Origin: Paracoccus chinensis
GTDB taxonomy: Bacteria > Pseudomonadota > Alphaproteobacteria > Rhodobacterales > Rhodobacteraceae
Direction: 5' to 3'
DNA length: 64,000 nt
Assembly (NCBI RefSeq): GCF_900102885.1
Contig: NZ_FNGE01000011.1
Span: 1 to 64,000, forward strand
The notes under the pieces: generated by a model
Told to the model about the DNA's origin: nothing
The model's input: the letters and a program-made list of their open reading frames with translations, nothing else
The model's database searches: none
In this document: piece after piece, positions 18,661-28,007 of the stretch
How positions within the stretch are numbered: the stretch's first letter is position 1
Layout of the letters: every line of letters begins with the position of its first letter
Translations under genes and position numbers: made by a program

Positions 18661-20817
18661 TCAGTTCGACGCAGGCGCGGTGCCTCCGGCCGCGGCATCG
18701 GCCGCAGGCTCCATCGGGACCCCGCCCGTGGCGGTGGACTTGCCCGCACCAAGGCCTTCCGCCGGAGCGGACGGATCCGCAGGCGCGGCCTCCTCGGCCG
18801 AGCCTCCGGCCTTCAGCGCGGCATCCGCGGCAGGCTCCATCGGGACGACCCCGGTGGCGGTCGACTCACTGGCGCCCAGACCTGCGGCCGGGGCCGAGGG
18901 GTCGGACGGCGCGGCGCCCGCCGCAGCGGTGCCGGCAGCACCCCCGCTGGAGGCATCCGTCGCGGCCGGTGCGGTGGTGGTCGCCGCCGCCTGCGTGGTC
19001 GCGGCCGCCGGCGCATCACCCGGAAGCTCGAACACGGTCAGCTGGCCGCCCAGTTCGGTGAAGTCCGACAGCGCCGCATAGCCGCCGACCGCGCCCAGTC
19101 CCTCGTTCGGGTTGGTGAGGCCTGCCGCGAGACCGATGCCGGCCCAGCCGCCGACGCCGGACAGGACGCCGATGTACTGCTTGCCGCCATGTTCATAGGT
19201 CATGACGTTGCCGATGATCCCCGAGGGCGTCTTGAAGCGGTAAAGCTCATTGCCCGTTTCGGCATCGACGGCCTTCAGGTAGCCTTCCAGCGTGCCGTAG
19301 AAGACCACGTCACCATTGGTCGCCAGCGCGCCCGACCAGACCGAGAAGCGTTCCGGCAGCGACCACTTGATCTCGCCAGCGATGTTGTCCCAGGCGATGA
19401 AGTTGCCCATGCCGCCATGGCTGTTCGGGGCGGGATACATCGACAGGGTGGCGCCGACATAGGGCTGGCCGGCGGTATAGGCCACGCGGAAGGGTTCGTA
19501 GTCCATGCAGACGTGGTTCGTCGGCACGTAGAACAGGTTGGTCTTGGGCGAGAAGGCCGCGGGCTGCTGGTCCTTGGTGCCGAGTGCCGCCGGGCAGACG
19601 CCGGTGGTGTTCTCGTCCTCGCCGTTCTGGGCGGTCGAATATTCGGCCACGACCTGCGGGCGTCCATACTGGTCGCTGTTGGGGTCCATGTTGACCTCGG
19701 TCGCCCAGTTGACGACCGGGTCGAACTTTTCGGCCACCAGCAGCTCGCCCGTTCCGCGGTCCAGCGTATAGGCGAAGCCGTTGCGGTCGAAGTGGGTCAG
19801 CAGCTTGCGCTGCTCGCCTTTGAACTCCTGGTCGGTCAGGATCATCTCGTTGACGCCGTCGAAGTCCCATTCGTCATGAGGCGTCATCTGGTAGAACCAC
19901 TTGGCCATCCCGTCGTCGGGATCGCGGGCCATGATCGTCATGGACCAGCGGTTGTCGCCCGGACGCTGCGACGGGTTCCAGGTCGAGGGGTTGCCGGTGC
20001 CGTAATAGATCAGGTCCAGTTCAGGGTCATACGAGAACCAGCCCCAGATCGTGCCGCCGCCGATCTTCCACTGATCGCCTTCCCAGCTGTTGAGCGAGCT
20101 GTTCTCGCCGATGGGCTTGCCGAGATGGGTGGTGTTCTGCGGATCGACCAGCATCTCCTCGTCCGGGCCGGTCGAATAGGCCTTCCAGGCCTCGGTGCCG
20201 TCGGCGAGGTTCAATGCGGTCATCCGCCCGCGGACGCCGTATTCGCCGCCCGAGATGCCGACCATGACCTTGTCCTTGACCGGCATGACGGTCGCGGTCA
20301 GCGTCTCGCCGATGGCGGGATCGCCCACCTTGGTCGCCCATTTCTGTTCGCCCGTCTTGGCGTCCAGCGCGACAACGGTGGTGTCGGCCTGCGACAGCAG
20401 GATCATGCCGTCGGCATAGGCCAAGCCGCGGTTCACCGTGTCGCAGCACATGACCGCGATGACTTCCGGGTCCTGCTGCGGCTCGTAGCGCCAGATGATC
20501 TGGCCGTCGTTGGAGAGGTCGAGCGCGAAGACGTTGTTCGGGAAGGGCGTGTGGACATACATGATGTCCCCGATCACCAGCGGCGCACCCTCGTGCCCGC
20601 GCAGGACGCCCGTCGAGAAGGTCCAGGCGACGCGAAGGTCGCCGACGTTGTCCCGGTTGATCTGGTCAAGCGGAGAATAGCGCGTGTTGGCGTAGTCGAG
20701 AGTCTGGATAGCGTATTGGCCCGGGTCGGCAATCGCCTGCATAACGCTGTCATTGGCCCAGATGGCCGAACTCGACAGCAGAAGCGCCACCCCGGCGCCG
20801 GTCAGCGTGAGTTTCAT
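18661..20817 (-). CDS. xoxF: Lanthanide-type PQQ methanol dehydrogenase XoxF, with extended C-terminal tail
   Basis: Periplasmic quinoprotein that oxidises methanol. It has 718 aa; start 20817 follows GGGGAGGGAGACG and opens signal peptide [21 protein letters not shown]. Seen: the vicinal disulfide Cys124-Cys125 ([11 protein letters not shown]), Glu192 in GGEYG, catalytic Asp318 and Asp320 in [10 protein letters not shown]. The second Asp (Ala in calcium MxaF) is the lanthanide signature of XoxF. Residues 1-599 match the usual ~600-residue length. Residues ~600-718 are an extra Ala/Pro/Thr-rich tail with a 42-residue imperfect duplication, unusual for the family. The xoxG and xoxJ genes follow. 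Confidence 0.95.
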   Translation of the reverse strand: MKLTLTGAGVALLLSSSAIWANDSVMQAIADPGQYAIQTLDYANTRYSPLDQINRDNVGDLRVAWTFSTGVLRGHEGAPLVIGDIMYVHTPFPNNVFALDLSNDGQIIWRYEPQQDPEVIAVMCCDTVNRGLAYADGMILLSQADTTVVALDAKTGEQKWATKVGDPAIGETLTATVMPVKDKVMVGISGGEYGVRGRMTALNLADGTEAWKAYSTGPDEEMLVDPQNTTHLGKPIGENSSLNSWEGDQWKIGGGTIWGWFSYDPELDLIYYGTGNPSTWNPSQRPGDNRWSMTIMARDPDDGMAKWFYQMTPHDEWDFDGVNEMILTDQEFKGEQRKLLTHFDRNGFAYTLDRGTGELLVAEKFDPVVNWATEVNMDPNSDQYGRPQVVAEYSTAQNGEDENTTGVCPAALGTKDQQPAAFSPKTNLFYVPTNHVCMDYEPFRVAYTAGQPYVGATLSMYPAPNSHGGMGNFIAWDNIAGEIKWSLPERFSVWSGALATNGDVVFYGTLEGYLKAVDAETGNELYRFKTPSGIIGNVMTYEHGGKQYIGVLSGVGGWAGIGLAAGLTNPNEGLGAVGGYAALSDFTELGGQLTVFELPGDAPAAATTQAAATTTAPAATDASSGGAAGTAAAGAAPSDPSAPAAGLGASESTATGVVPMEPAADAALKAGGSAEEAAPADPSAPAEGLGAGKSTATGGVPMEPAADAAAGGTAPASN
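18691..18903 (-). repeat. Two 42-codon tandem copies inside the XoxF tail
   Basis: Copy one (18817-18903, residues 639-667) reads [18 protein letters not shown]... and copy two (18691-18777, residues 681-709) [18 protein letters not shown]..., both ending [10 protein letters not shown]. The period is 126 bases, shown by the word caggctccat at 18705 and again at 18831. Copies differ at several codons, so the duplication is not very recent. Confidence 0.85.
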
Positions 20818-20953
20818 CGTCTCCCTCCCCTTTTTTCGCCCAAGGGGCCGCAGGACGGCAGCCTGAGCATGTGAGAGAGTTCTCCGTGAATTTCCTTCCG
20901 TCAACGACCTATGCCAAGGCTAGGCGAAAAGTCTTAGTCGGGCATCCACGAGG

Positions 20954-20988
20954 CCGGGCCGGCGGGTATGACAGCCCCGCCGGCCCGG
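20954..20988 (-). terminator. Strong hairpin after fghA, likely terminator
   Basis: A perfect GC-rich stem of 11-13 bp (core GGGCCGGCGGG, 20956-20966, with CCCGCCGGCCC, 20976-20986) around a 9-base loop, starting about 6 bases after the fghA stop. No T run follows on the minus strand, so it may act with Rho or mainly as a 3' stabiliser. It separates fghA from the xoxF promoter region (20818-20953). Confidence 0.55.
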
Positions 20989-20993
20989 GTCAT

Positions 20994-21827
20994 TCAGGCC
21001 AGCCGCTCGGCGTGCCACAGCACATGGTCGGCCATGAAGGTCTGGACGAACCAGTAGCTGTGGTCATAGCCCGGCTGCATCCGAAGCCAGCCGGGCTGAC
21101 GGCGCGCGGCCATCGCCTGGGCCAGCGATTCGGGCTTGAGCAGATCGAGGAACTGGTCGTCGGCCCCCTGGTCGATCAGGATCTCGCCCGGGTAGCCCCT
21201 TTCCACCATCAGCAGGGTCGCGTCATGGGGGCGCCAGGTCGTGCGGTCCTCGCCCAGATAGGCCGAGAACTGCTTGCGGCCCCAGTCCGATTCGGTGGGG
21301 TTGGCGATGGGGGAAAAGGCCGAGACGCTGCGATAACGGTCGGGATGGGTCATCGCGATGGTCAGCGCGCCGTGCCCGCCCATCGAATGGCCGGTGATCC
21401 CCTGCGCCTCGCGGTCAAGCGGGAAGCTGTCGAAGACGACACCGGGCAACTCGTCCACGACATAGTCCCACATGCGGAAATGCGGCTTCCAGGGATCCTC
21501 CGTGGCGTTGACGTAGAAGCCCGCGCCCTGACCGAGGTCATAGGCCTCGTCATTGGCCACGCCTTCGCCGCGCGGCGAGGTGTCGGGGAAGATGAGCGCG
21601 ATTCCCGCCTCGGCCGCGAGCTGCTGCGCGCCTGCCTTGGTCATGGCATTCTCATGCGTGCAGGTCAGGCCGGAGAGATACCACAGGACCGGAACCGGGC
21701 CGCGCTCGGCATCGGGCGGCAGGTAGACCGCGAAGGTCATGTCGGTGCCGGTCGCCTGCGACTTGTGGCGATAGACGCCCTGGGTGCCGCCGAAGCTGCG
21801 GTTCTCGGACAGGGTTTCAAGGGTCAC
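20994..21827 (-). CDS. fghA: S-formylglutathione hydrolase
   Basis: Cytoplasmic esterase that splits S-formylglutathione to formate and glutathione, the third step of glutathione-linked formaldehyde oxidation. It has 277 aa, as in E. coli FrmB. The nucleophile motif is GHSMGGHGAL; the early motif WYLSGLTCTHEN and the C-terminal His region GYDHSYWF are also diagnostic. It starts with GTG at 21827, preceded by GGAGGAG and overlapping the GNAT stop. Confidence 0.95.
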   Translation of the reverse strand: MTLETLSENRSFGGTQGVYRHKSQATGTDMTFAVYLPPDAERGPVPVLWYLSGLTCTHENAMTKAGAQQLAAEAGIALIFPDTSPRGEGVANDEAYDLGQGAGFYVNATEDPWKPHFRMWDYVVDELPGVVFDSFPLDREAQGITGHSMGGHGALTIAMTHPDRYRSVSAFSPIANPTESDWGRKQFSAYLGEDRTTWRPHDATLLMVERGYPGEILIDQGADDQFLDLLKPESLAQAMAARRQPGWLRMQPGYDHSYWFVQTFMADHVLWHAERLA

Positions 21828-22345
21828 GTTTCGGCTCCTCCGGTCAGGTCGTGATACATCACGAGGGCATCGACATAGCCCTGCGCGGGGTGAAGAAACG
21901 CACCGGGCAGGCGGCCGACAATGGCGAAGCCCGCCTTCTGCCACGAATGGACGGCATCGGCGTTGGTGGCGACAACGAAGTTGAACTGCATCGCGCGGAA
22001 GCCTTGGGCCCGCGCCCAGTCCTTGGCATGGGCAACCAGCGCCGCCGCCACGCCGCGTCCCCGGGCGGCGGGCGCCGTGGCAAAGCTGGCGTTGGCGACA
22101 TGCGAAGCGCCACCGGGGCGGTTGCGGCCGACATGGCTGGTGCCCAGCACCCGGCCCCCGTCTTCGGCTACGAAAGCGGAGAAGGGGTCGGCGAACCAGT
22201 CGGTCAGGGCGTCGTCGCGCGAGATGTCCCGCGGGATGCAATAGGTCTCACCCGCCCGGTAGACGGGTTCGAGAATGGCCCAGATTGCGTCGTGGTCGGC
22301 AGGCGTGGCGGGGCGGATGCGCAGATCCGCCCTGTCCGTGCTCAT
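21824..22345 (-). CDS. GNAT-family N-acetyltransferase
   Basis: 173 aa single-domain acetyltransferase. The acetyl-CoA loop ARGRGVAAALVAHA lies near residue 95, and the sequence begins with the usual strand (LRIRPATPADHDAIWAIL). The substrate is not identifiable. It sits between clpP and fghA with 4-base overlaps on both sides, so it is co-translated with them although no role in formaldehyde oxidation is known. Confidence 0.85.
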   Translation of the reverse strand: MSTDRADLRIRPATPADHDAIWAILEPVYRAGETYCIPRDISRDDALTDWFADPFSAFVAEDGGRVLGTSHVGRNRPGGASHVANASFATAPAARGRGVAAALVAHAKDWARAQGFRAMQFNFVVATNADAVHSWQKAGFAIVGRLPGAFLHPAQGYVDALVMYHDLTGGAET

Positions 22346-22992
22346 TTCAGGTCATCCATGTTGCGGATCACGCGGCCCAGAAGGCCGTAGTCCAGCGCTT
22401 CTTGCGTGTTCAGCCAGAAGTCGCGCTGGGTGTCCTTCTCGATCCGCTCGACCGGCTGGCCGGTGGCCTCGGAGAAGATCTGGTTCAGGCGGTCGCGCAT
22501 CAGGCGCACCTGCTCGGCCTGGATCATCATGTCCGAGGACGTGCCGCCGATCCCGCCCGAGGGCTGGTGGATCAGGAAGCGCGTGTTGGGCAGGCAGAAG
22601 CGGTTTTCCTTTTTCGCCGCGACAAAGATCAGCGCGCCCGCCGATGCCACCCAGCCCGAGCCGATGGTGCGGACGGTGGGGCGGATGAACTTGATCACGT
22701 CATGGATCATGTCGCCCGATTCGACATGACCGCCGGGCGAGGAGATCAGCATGTTGATCGGCTTGTCGCTGTCCTCGGCCAAGGCCAGCAGGTGCGAGAC
22801 GGTGCGCTGCGCAAGCTTGTCGTTGATGGTGCCCGCAACGATCACCGTGCGCGACTGGAAATAGAGCTTGTCGATCGAGGGGCTTTGCGGAAGGCCCAGA
22901 TCCTCGCCCTTCTGGCGGTCCTCGCGCGGCTCGTCCTCTTCCTCGTCGTCGTCGTCGTCGTTCAGGCGGTGGGGCGGGAAGGGGCGCAGCAT
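22342..22992 (-). CDS. clpP: ATP-dependent Clp protease proteolytic subunit (ClpP-like)
   Basis: Serine protease of the ClpP family, 216 aa. The catalytic Ser is in GWVASAGALIF, His in FLIHQPSGG, and Asp in TQRDFWLN. The N-terminus is unusual: HRLNDDDDDEEEDEPRED, a strongly acidic lead of about 20 residues before PSIDKLYFQSRTVIVAG. No clpX or clpA is next to it. It may be a second ClpP copy. AAAGGATG precedes the ATG. Confidence 0.85.
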   Translation of the reverse strand: MLRPFPPHRLNDDDDDEEEDEPREDRQKGEDLGLPQSPSIDKLYFQSRTVIVAGTINDKLAQRTVSHLLALAEDSDKPINMLISSPGGHVESGDMIHDVIKFIRPTVRTIGSGWVASAGALIFVAAKKENRFCLPNTRFLIHQPSGGIGGTSSDMMIQAEQVRLMRDRLNQIFSEATGQPVERIEKDTQRDFWLNTQEALDYGLLGRVIRNMDDLK

Positions 22993-23012
22993 GGAATCAT
23001 CCTTTCAGCATT

Positions 23013-23042
23013 GCGGCGGGACGCCCGGTCGGGCCCCGCCGC
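23013..23042 (-). terminator. Hairpin between flhA and clpP
   Basis: GCGGCGGG (23013-23020) pairs with CCCGCCGC (23035-23042), extended inside by GCCC/GGGC. It lies between the flhA stop and the clpP ribosome site and has no T run. It could partly end transcription of flhA. Confidence 0.45.
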
Positions 23043-23068
23043 AGTCTTACCTAAGCATCCCTGAAGGA

Positions 23069-24196
23069 TCAGTAAATGACGACCGACCGGATGGATTCAC
23101 CCGATTGCATCAGGTCAAAGCCCTTGTTGATGTCCTCAAGCTTCAGGGTGTGGGTGATCATGGGGTCGATCTCGATCTTCCCGTCCATGTACCAGTCCAC
23201 GATCTTCGGCACGTCGGTCCGCCCGCGCGCCCCGCCGAAGGCCGAGCCCTTCCAGACACGGCCGGTGACAAGCTGGAACGGGCGGGTGCTGATCTCGGCC
23301 CCCGCCGGTGCCACGCCGATGACGATCGACTGGCCCCAGCCACGATGGGCCGATTCCAGCGCCTGCCGCATCACGGTGACGTTGCCCGTGCAGTCGAAGG
23401 TGTAGTCCGCGCCGCCGATCTGGTCGAAGGGCGTCTTGGTCAGGTTGACGATCTCCTGGACGACGTTCTCGACCTCTTTCGGGTTGATGAAGTGGGTCAT
23501 GCCAAAGCGTTCGGCCATCGGCTTCTTGTCGGGGTTCAGGTCAACGCCGATGATCATGTCGGCGCCCGCAAGCCGCAGGCCCTGGATCACGTTCAGGCCG
23601 ATGCCGCCCAAACCGAAGACCACCGCCTTGGCGCCGATCTCGACCTTGGCGGTGTTGATCACCGCGCCGATGCCGGTCGTCACGCCGCAGCCGATGTAGC
23701 AGATCTTGTCGAAGGGCGCATCCTCGCGAACCTTGGCCACCGCGATTTCCGGCAGCACGGTGTAGTTCGAGAAGGTCGAGCAGCCCATGTAATGCATGAT
23801 GGGCGTGCCATCGAGCATCGAGAAGCGCGAGGTGCCGTCCGGCATCAGGCCCTGACCCTGGGTCGCCCGGATCGCCGTGCAAAGGTTCGTCTTGCCCGAC
23901 AGGCAGGACGCGCACTGGCGGCATTCGGGGGTGTAGAGCGGGATCACGTGGTCGCCCGGCTTGACCGAGGTGACGCCGGGGCCGACCTCGACCACCACGC
24001 CCGCGCCCTCGTGTCCCAGGATCGAGGGGAAGATGCCTTCCGGATCGGCGCCCGACAGGGTGAACTCGTCGGTGTGGCAGATGCCGGTGGCCTTGATCTC
24101 GACCAAGACCTCGCCGGCCTTGGGGCCTTCGAGGTTCACTTCCATGATTTCCAGCGGTTTGCCGGCTTCCAGCGCGACGGCGGCACGAGTTCTCAT
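23069..24196 (-). CDS. flhA: S-(hydroxymethyl)glutathione dehydrogenase, class III alcohol dehydrogenase
   Basis: NAD- and glutathione-dependent formaldehyde dehydrogenase, 375 aa, cytoplasmic. It oxidises S-hydroxymethylglutathione to S-formylglutathione. The catalytic zinc region is [12 protein letters not shown] and GHEGAGVV; the structural zinc cysteines are [15 protein letters not shown]; the Rossmann motif is GLGGIGLNV. The start follows AAGGAG with good spacing. Known in Paracoccus as flhA (adhI, frmA, adhC elsewhere). It lies just after gfa. Confidence 0.96.
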   Translation of the reverse strand: MRTRAAVALEAGKPLEIMEVNLEGPKAGEVLVEIKATGICHTDEFTLSGADPEGIFPSILGHEGAGVVVEVGPGVTSVKPGDHVIPLYTPECRQCASCLSGKTNLCTAIRATQGQGLMPDGTSRFSMLDGTPIMHYMGCSTFSNYTVLPEIAVAKVREDAPFDKICYIGCGVTTGIGAVINTAKVEIGAKAVVFGLGGIGLNVIQGLRLAGADMIIGVDLNPDKKPMAERFGMTHFINPKEVENVVQEIVNLTKTPFDQIGGADYTFDCTGNVTVMRQALESAHRGWGQSIVIGVAPAGAEISTRPFQLVTGRVWKGSAFGGARGRTDVPKIVDWYMDGKIEIDPMITHTLKLEDINKGFDLMQSGESIRSVVIY

Positions 24197-24243
24197 TCTG
24201 TTCTCCTTAAAGATTGGGCCGTCTGGCCGGGTGTCACGCCGAA

Positions 24244-24264
24244 GGGGCTGGCATGGCCAGCCCC
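24244..24264 (-). other. Perfect hairpin between gfa and flhA
   Basis: GGGGCTGGC (24244-24252) pairs with GCCAGCCCC (24256-24264) around a 3-base loop. It lies in the 93-bp gap between gfa stop and flhA start, without a T run. An intercistronic stability or attenuation element is likely. Confidence 0.45.
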
Positions 24265-24289
24265 CGAAATCGGCGTTCTTGGGCAGGTG

Positions 24290-24883
24290 TCACACGTTCA
24301 ACGTGTTGAACTTGCCGGTCTTCTTGGCAACGTGGGTTGCAATCGCATCCATCAGCGGCGGGGACAGGGCGTCATAGGGTTCCAGCCCCAATTCCCTGAG
24401 CCGCGCACGGATGGCGGGCATCTGGTCGGGATTGACGCCGGATTCGATCACCGAGGACACAAAGGCCGCGAATTCGGGTGCGGCCCAGCCTTCCTGGTTC
24501 GACAACTCGGTGTGGACGAAGTCGAGGCCGTAGAACGGATGCTCGGTGTTCTCGATCCGGCCGTACATGTGGGTGCCGCAGGCGGTGCAGGCATAGCGCT
24601 GGATCGGGGCGTCCTTGTTGACGACCTGCAGCTTGTCGCCGTTCTCCACGACCTCGACTGCATCACGGCTGACCACGGCGACCTGGCTGAAGATCGCCCC
24701 TTCGGGCTTCCAGCACTTGGTGCAGCCGCAGACATGGTTGTGGGCGGTCTGCGCGTTGATCCGGACCCTTACGGGATTCGAGCTGCAGCGGCAGGTGAGT
24801 TCACCGCCCGAAAAGCCTTGCGTTGCGGATCTGACGCCGCTGTCCACCGAAGGGTGGATCCTGATTCCCGCGCTGTCTGCCAT
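24290..24883 (-). CDS. gfa: Glutathione-dependent formaldehyde-activating protein Gfa
   Basis: 197 aa zinc protein proposed to speed the joining of formaldehyde to glutathione (first characterised in P. denitrificans; some later work doubts catalysis and suggests a glutathione carrier). The zinc cysteines are visible as CRC (about 32-34), CGCTKC and CTACG. GGGAGGG precedes the ATG at 24883. First gene of the formaldehyde-oxidation group. Confidence 0.95.
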   Translation of the reverse strand: MADSAGIRIHPSVDSGVRSATQGFSGGELTCRCSSNPVRVRINAQTAHNHVCGCTKCWKPEGAIFSQVAVVSRDAVEVVENGDKLQVVNKDAPIQRYACTACGTHMYGRIENTEHPFYGLDFVHTELSNQEGWAAPEFAAFVSSVIESGVNPDQMPAIRARLRELGLEPYDALSPPLMDAIATHVAKKTGKFNTLNV

Positions 24884-24974
24884 GACCGGCCCTCCCTAGA
24901 CCTGCCGGAAGGTTAGGGCCGATCATCGCAGGATCAAGTCCGATGAAGGTTGTATTCCCGCGGAGTAGCGGAAA

Positions 24975-25553
24975 TCAGTTGCTGGCGGGCAAAGACGAGA
25001 CACCGACCTGGGCCGCGCGCAGCAGCCGGTCATGCAGCATGAAGCCGTTGGCCATGACCTGGATGATGTCGCCCGCGCGGGTGCCGGGCACCGGGGCCTC
25101 GAACATCGCCTCGTGCTGCAGGGGATCGAAGCGGTCGCCGACGGCGGGCGCGATGACCTTGATGCCATGGCGGCCGAAGACGTTCTGCAGCTCGCGCAGG
25201 GTCAGTTCGACCCCTTCCACCAGTTCGGGCGCAACCGAGCGGTCGGCGGCCTCGATGGCGCGGGTCAGCGCGTCATAGACAGGCAGCAGGTCACGGGCGA
25301 GTTTCGAGCCGCCGTAGTTCTCGGCCTCGCGGCGATCCTTTTCGGCGCGCTTGCGGGCGTTTTCGGCATCGGCCAGCGCACGCATGAATCGGTCGCGGTA
25401 CTCGTCGCGCTCGGCCGTCAGCACCGCGACGCGGGGATCCTCGTCACTGCCGTCGAGGGACTCGACAGCCAGCGGATCCGCGGCAAGAGCGTCGCCGGAA
25501 ACTTCCTCCAGCGGCAGATCGGACAGATCATGAGGCGTCAGCGTGTCGTTCAT
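24975..25553 (-). CDS. grpE: Nucleotide exchange factor GrpE
   Basis: DnaK co-chaperone, 192 aa. It has an acidic N-terminal tail, a long helix (AERDEYRDRFMRALADAENARKR), and the conserved C-terminal beta part FDPLQHEAMFEAP and GDIIQVMANGFMLHDRLLRAAQVGVS. It is three bases after hrcA and surely co-transcribed. dnaK and dnaJ are not in the window. Confidence 0.96.
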   Translation of the reverse strand: MNDTLTPHDLSDLPLEEVSGDALAADPLAVESLDGSDEDPRVAVLTAERDEYRDRFMRALADAENARKRAEKDRREAENYGGSKLARDLLPVYDALTRAIEAADRSVAPELVEGVELTLRELQNVFGRHGIKVIAPAVGDRFDPLQHEAMFEAPVPGTRAGDIIQVMANGFMLHDRLLRAAQVGVSSLPASN

Positions 25554-25556
25554 CTT

Positions 25557-26609
25557 TCATCCTTTGCGGTCGGACAAGGCCTTGCCGACCAGCTGAGCAG
25601 TGTAATCCACGATCGGGACGATACGGCCGTAATTCAGGCGCGTCGGCCCGATTACCCCAACCGCGCCCACGATCCGGCGATCAGCGTTCATATAGGGTGA
25701 AACCACCAGAGAGGAACCCGAAAGTGAGAAAAGCTCGTTTTCCGAGCCGATGAAGATCCGCACGCCCTGTGCCTCTTCGGCCAGTTCCAGAAAGCGGGCG
25801 ATATCCCGCTTGCGTTCCAGATCATCGAAAAGGCTGCGGATGCGATCAAGATCGGCGGCTTCATTCTCGAGCAGGTTCGCACGGCCGCGCACGATCAGCC
25901 GGGGGTCCGAGGCATCGGCATCCCACGAGGCAAGACCGGTTTCCACGAGCTGGGCCGCAAGCGTGTCGAGATCCTGCCTTGCGCGGGTAAGATGATCGGC
26001 GATGTCGCGGCGCAGTTCGTGCAGCGTGTGCCCCTCGCCCCGTGCCGACAGGAAATTGCCTGCCTCGCGCAGCGAACTGGGAGTCTGGCCGGGCGGCGGG
26101 GTGAACAGGCGGTTCTCGACCCGGCCATCGGCGAAGACCAGGATCACCAGCGCGCGATCGGGGGCAAGGCTGACGAACTCGATATGCTTGAGCGGCGCCT
26201 CTTCTTGGCGGGGCATCAGCACAACCGAGGCGCCGCGGGTCAGGGTGGAAAGCGCCGTGGACACGCGGTCGAGCATCGCCGCGGTGTCGGCGGGCACGTT
26301 GCCCATGATCTCGGCAATGTGCGCGCGGTCCTCGGGGCCGATGGGGCCGACCTCCATCAGACCGTCCACGAAAAGCCGCAGGCCCAACTGGGTCGGAAAG
26401 CGGCCGGCCGAGACATGGGGGCTTTCCAGCAGGCCCATGTGTTCGAGGTCCTGCATGACGTTGCGGATGGTGGCGGCGGACACCGGCATGCTGCGCGTCA
26501 GCGTGCGCGAGCCCACCGGCTCTCCGGTGTCCAGGTAAGCCTCGACGACACGGCGGAAAACCTCGCGCGAGCGGTCGTTCAGGTCGGCGAACAGATCGGG
26601 CTGGGGCAT
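25557..26609 (-). CDS. hrcA: Heat-inducible transcription repressor HrcA
   Basis: Repressor that binds CIRCE elements, 350 aa. It has an N-terminal winged helix ([33 protein letters not shown]) followed by the GAF-like and C-terminal domains ending [22 protein letters not shown]. It is divergent from rph. I could not find a CIRCE repeat in the 82-bp gap before it, so HrcA probably controls groESL elsewhere. Confidence 0.96.
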   Translation of the reverse strand: MPQPDLFADLNDRSREVFRRVVEAYLDTGEPVGSRTLTRSMPVSAATIRNVMQDLEHMGLLESPHVSAGRFPTQLGLRLFVDGLMEVGPIGPEDRAHIAEIMGNVPADTAAMLDRVSTALSTLTRGASVVLMPRQEEAPLKHIEFVSLAPDRALVILVFADGRVENRLFTPPPGQTPSSLREAGNFLSARGEGHTLHELRRDIADHLTRARQDLDTLAAQLVETGLASWDADASDPRLIVRGRANLLENEAADLDRIRSLFDDLERKRDIARFLELAEEAQGVRIFIGSENELFSLSGSSLVVSPYMNADRRIVGAVGVIGPTRLNYGRIVPIVDYTAQLVGKALSDRKG

Positions 26610-26691
26610 TCGGGTTGCGGTGATCCGGACGGGGCCTGTAATTTGCGACGATCAAGGCGAAGGCCCATATCGGGCCGAGAAAGGACCACAT

Positions 26692-27405
26692 ATGCGACCC
26701 TCTGGCCGGAAGTTAGTCGAATTGCGCCCGATTTCAATTGAAACGGGGATCATGGCGCATGCCGAAGGATCGTGCCTGATCCGGATGGGGAACACGCATG
26801 TGCTGTGTTCGGCCTCGATCGAGGAAAAACCGCCATCCTTCCTGCGCGGAACGGGCCAGGGCTGGGTCACTGCGGAATACGGGATGCTGCCGCGCGCGAC
26901 CCACAGCCGCAACCGGCGCGAGGCGGCAGCGGGCAAGCAGTCGGGCCGCACGCAGGAGATCCAGCGCCTGATCGGGCGGTCGCTGCGCGCGGGCGTGGAT
27001 CGGCTGGCCTTGGGCGAGCGGCAGATCGTGATCGACTGCGACGTCATCCAGGCCGACGGGGGCACGCGCTGTGCTGCGATCACGGGCGGCTGGGTGGCGC
27101 TGCGGCTGGCAGTGAACAAGTTGCTTGCAGCGCGGCTGGTCACGAGCGACCCGATCCTGGACCATGTGGCTGCGGTCAGCTGCGGCATCTATGCGGGGCA
27201 GCCGGTGCTAGACCTTGATTATGCCGAGGACAGCGAGGCGGGCACGGACGGCAATTTCGTCATGACCGGTGCAGGCCGCCTAGTCGAGGTGCAGATGTCG
27301 GCGGAGGGCTCGGCCTTTTCGCGGGCCGAGATGGTGGCCCTGCTGGATCTGGCCGAGGCCGGTGTTGCCCAGTTGGTCGAAGCGCAGAAGGTGGCGGTGT
27401 CGTGA
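26692..27405 (+). CDS. rph: Ribonuclease PH
   Basis: 3'-5' phosphorolytic exoribonuclease for tRNA 3' ends, 237 aa (E. coli 238). It begins [19 protein letters not shown], the family N-terminus; AAAGGACC precedes the ATG at 26692. Other motifs are [16 protein letters not shown] and [19 protein letters not shown]. It is coupled to rdgB through a GTGA overlap. Confidence 0.96.
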   Translation: MRPSGRKLVELRPISIETGIMAHAEGSCLIRMGNTHVLCSASIEEKPPSFLRGTGQGWVTAEYGMLPRATHSRNRREAAAGKQSGRTQEIQRLIGRSLRAGVDRLALGERQIVIDCDVIQADGGTRCAAITGGWVALRLAVNKLLAARLVTSDPILDHVAAVSCGIYAGQPVLDLDYAEDSEAGTDGNFVMTGAGRLVEVQMSAEGSAFSRAEMVALLDLAEAGVAQLVEAQKVAVS

Positions 27406-28007
27406 GGCGGTTCACCAAAGGAAAGCTGCTGGTCGCGACCCACAATGCCGGCAAGCTCGAGGAGATGCGGGCGCTGTTTTCCCCCCATGGCGTCGAGGTC
27501 GTGGGTGCGGCCGAGATGAGTCTGGATGAACCGGCCGAGACCGAGTCGAGCTTTCTGGGCAATGCGCGCATCAAGGCACGGGCGGCCATGAAGGCGACCG
27601 GGCTGCCGGTGCTGGCCGATGACAGCGGGATCACCGTGGATGGTCTGGACGGCGCTCCTGGCGTCTACACCGCGGACTGGGCGGAAACCGAAAACGGCCG
27701 CGACTTCATGCAGGCCATGACGCGGACATGGACGGAACTGGACGCGCGCGGAGTGCCCGAGCCCAGGACGGCGCAGTTCCGGGCCACGCTGCTGATGCTG
27801 TGGCCGGATGGACATGAAGAAATCTTCGAGGGCGTGGCTCCCGGGCGGCTGGTCTGGCCGCCGCGCGGGCAACTAGGTCATGGCTATGACCCGATGTTCG
27901 TGCCCGAGGGCGGCGACCGCACCTATGCGGAACTGACCGCCGAGGAAAAGAACGCGATCAGCCATCGGGCACAGGCCTTTGGCAAGCTGAAGGCGATCCT
28001 GGGCTAG
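27402..28007 (+). CDS. rdgB: XTP/dITP diphosphatase (RdgB/HAM1 family)
   Basis: House-cleaning pyrophosphatase that removes ITP/XTP and deoxy forms, 201 aa. Motifs are [40 protein letters not shown] and SHRAQAF. It starts with GTG at 27402 overlapping the rph stop. Its TAG stop shares a base with the GTG start of hemW. Confidence 0.95.
   Translation: MRRFTKGKLLVATHNAGKLEEMRALFSPHGVEVVGAAEMSLDEPAETESSFLGNARIKARAAMKATGLPVLADDSGITVDGLDGAPGVYTADWAETENGRDFMQAMTRTWTELDARGVPEPRTAQFRATLLMLWPDGHEEIFEGVAPGRLVWPPRGQLGHGYDPMFVPEGGDRTYAELTAEEKNAISHRAQAFGKLKAILG

Noticed and set aside
18691..18903. Direct repeat as a possible CRISPR or insertion element
   Set aside because: It is in frame within xoxF, has only two copies and no spacers; no CRISPR array or transposase was seen anywhere in the window.
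20900..20925. Sigma-70-like promoter for xoxF (TTGACG with a 17-base spacer)
   Set aside because: The -10 position (AACTCT) is a poor match, so I could not support it.
26610..26691. CIRCE operator before hrcA
   Set aside because: No TTAGCACTC-N9-GAGTGCTAA-type inverted repeat was found in the gap.
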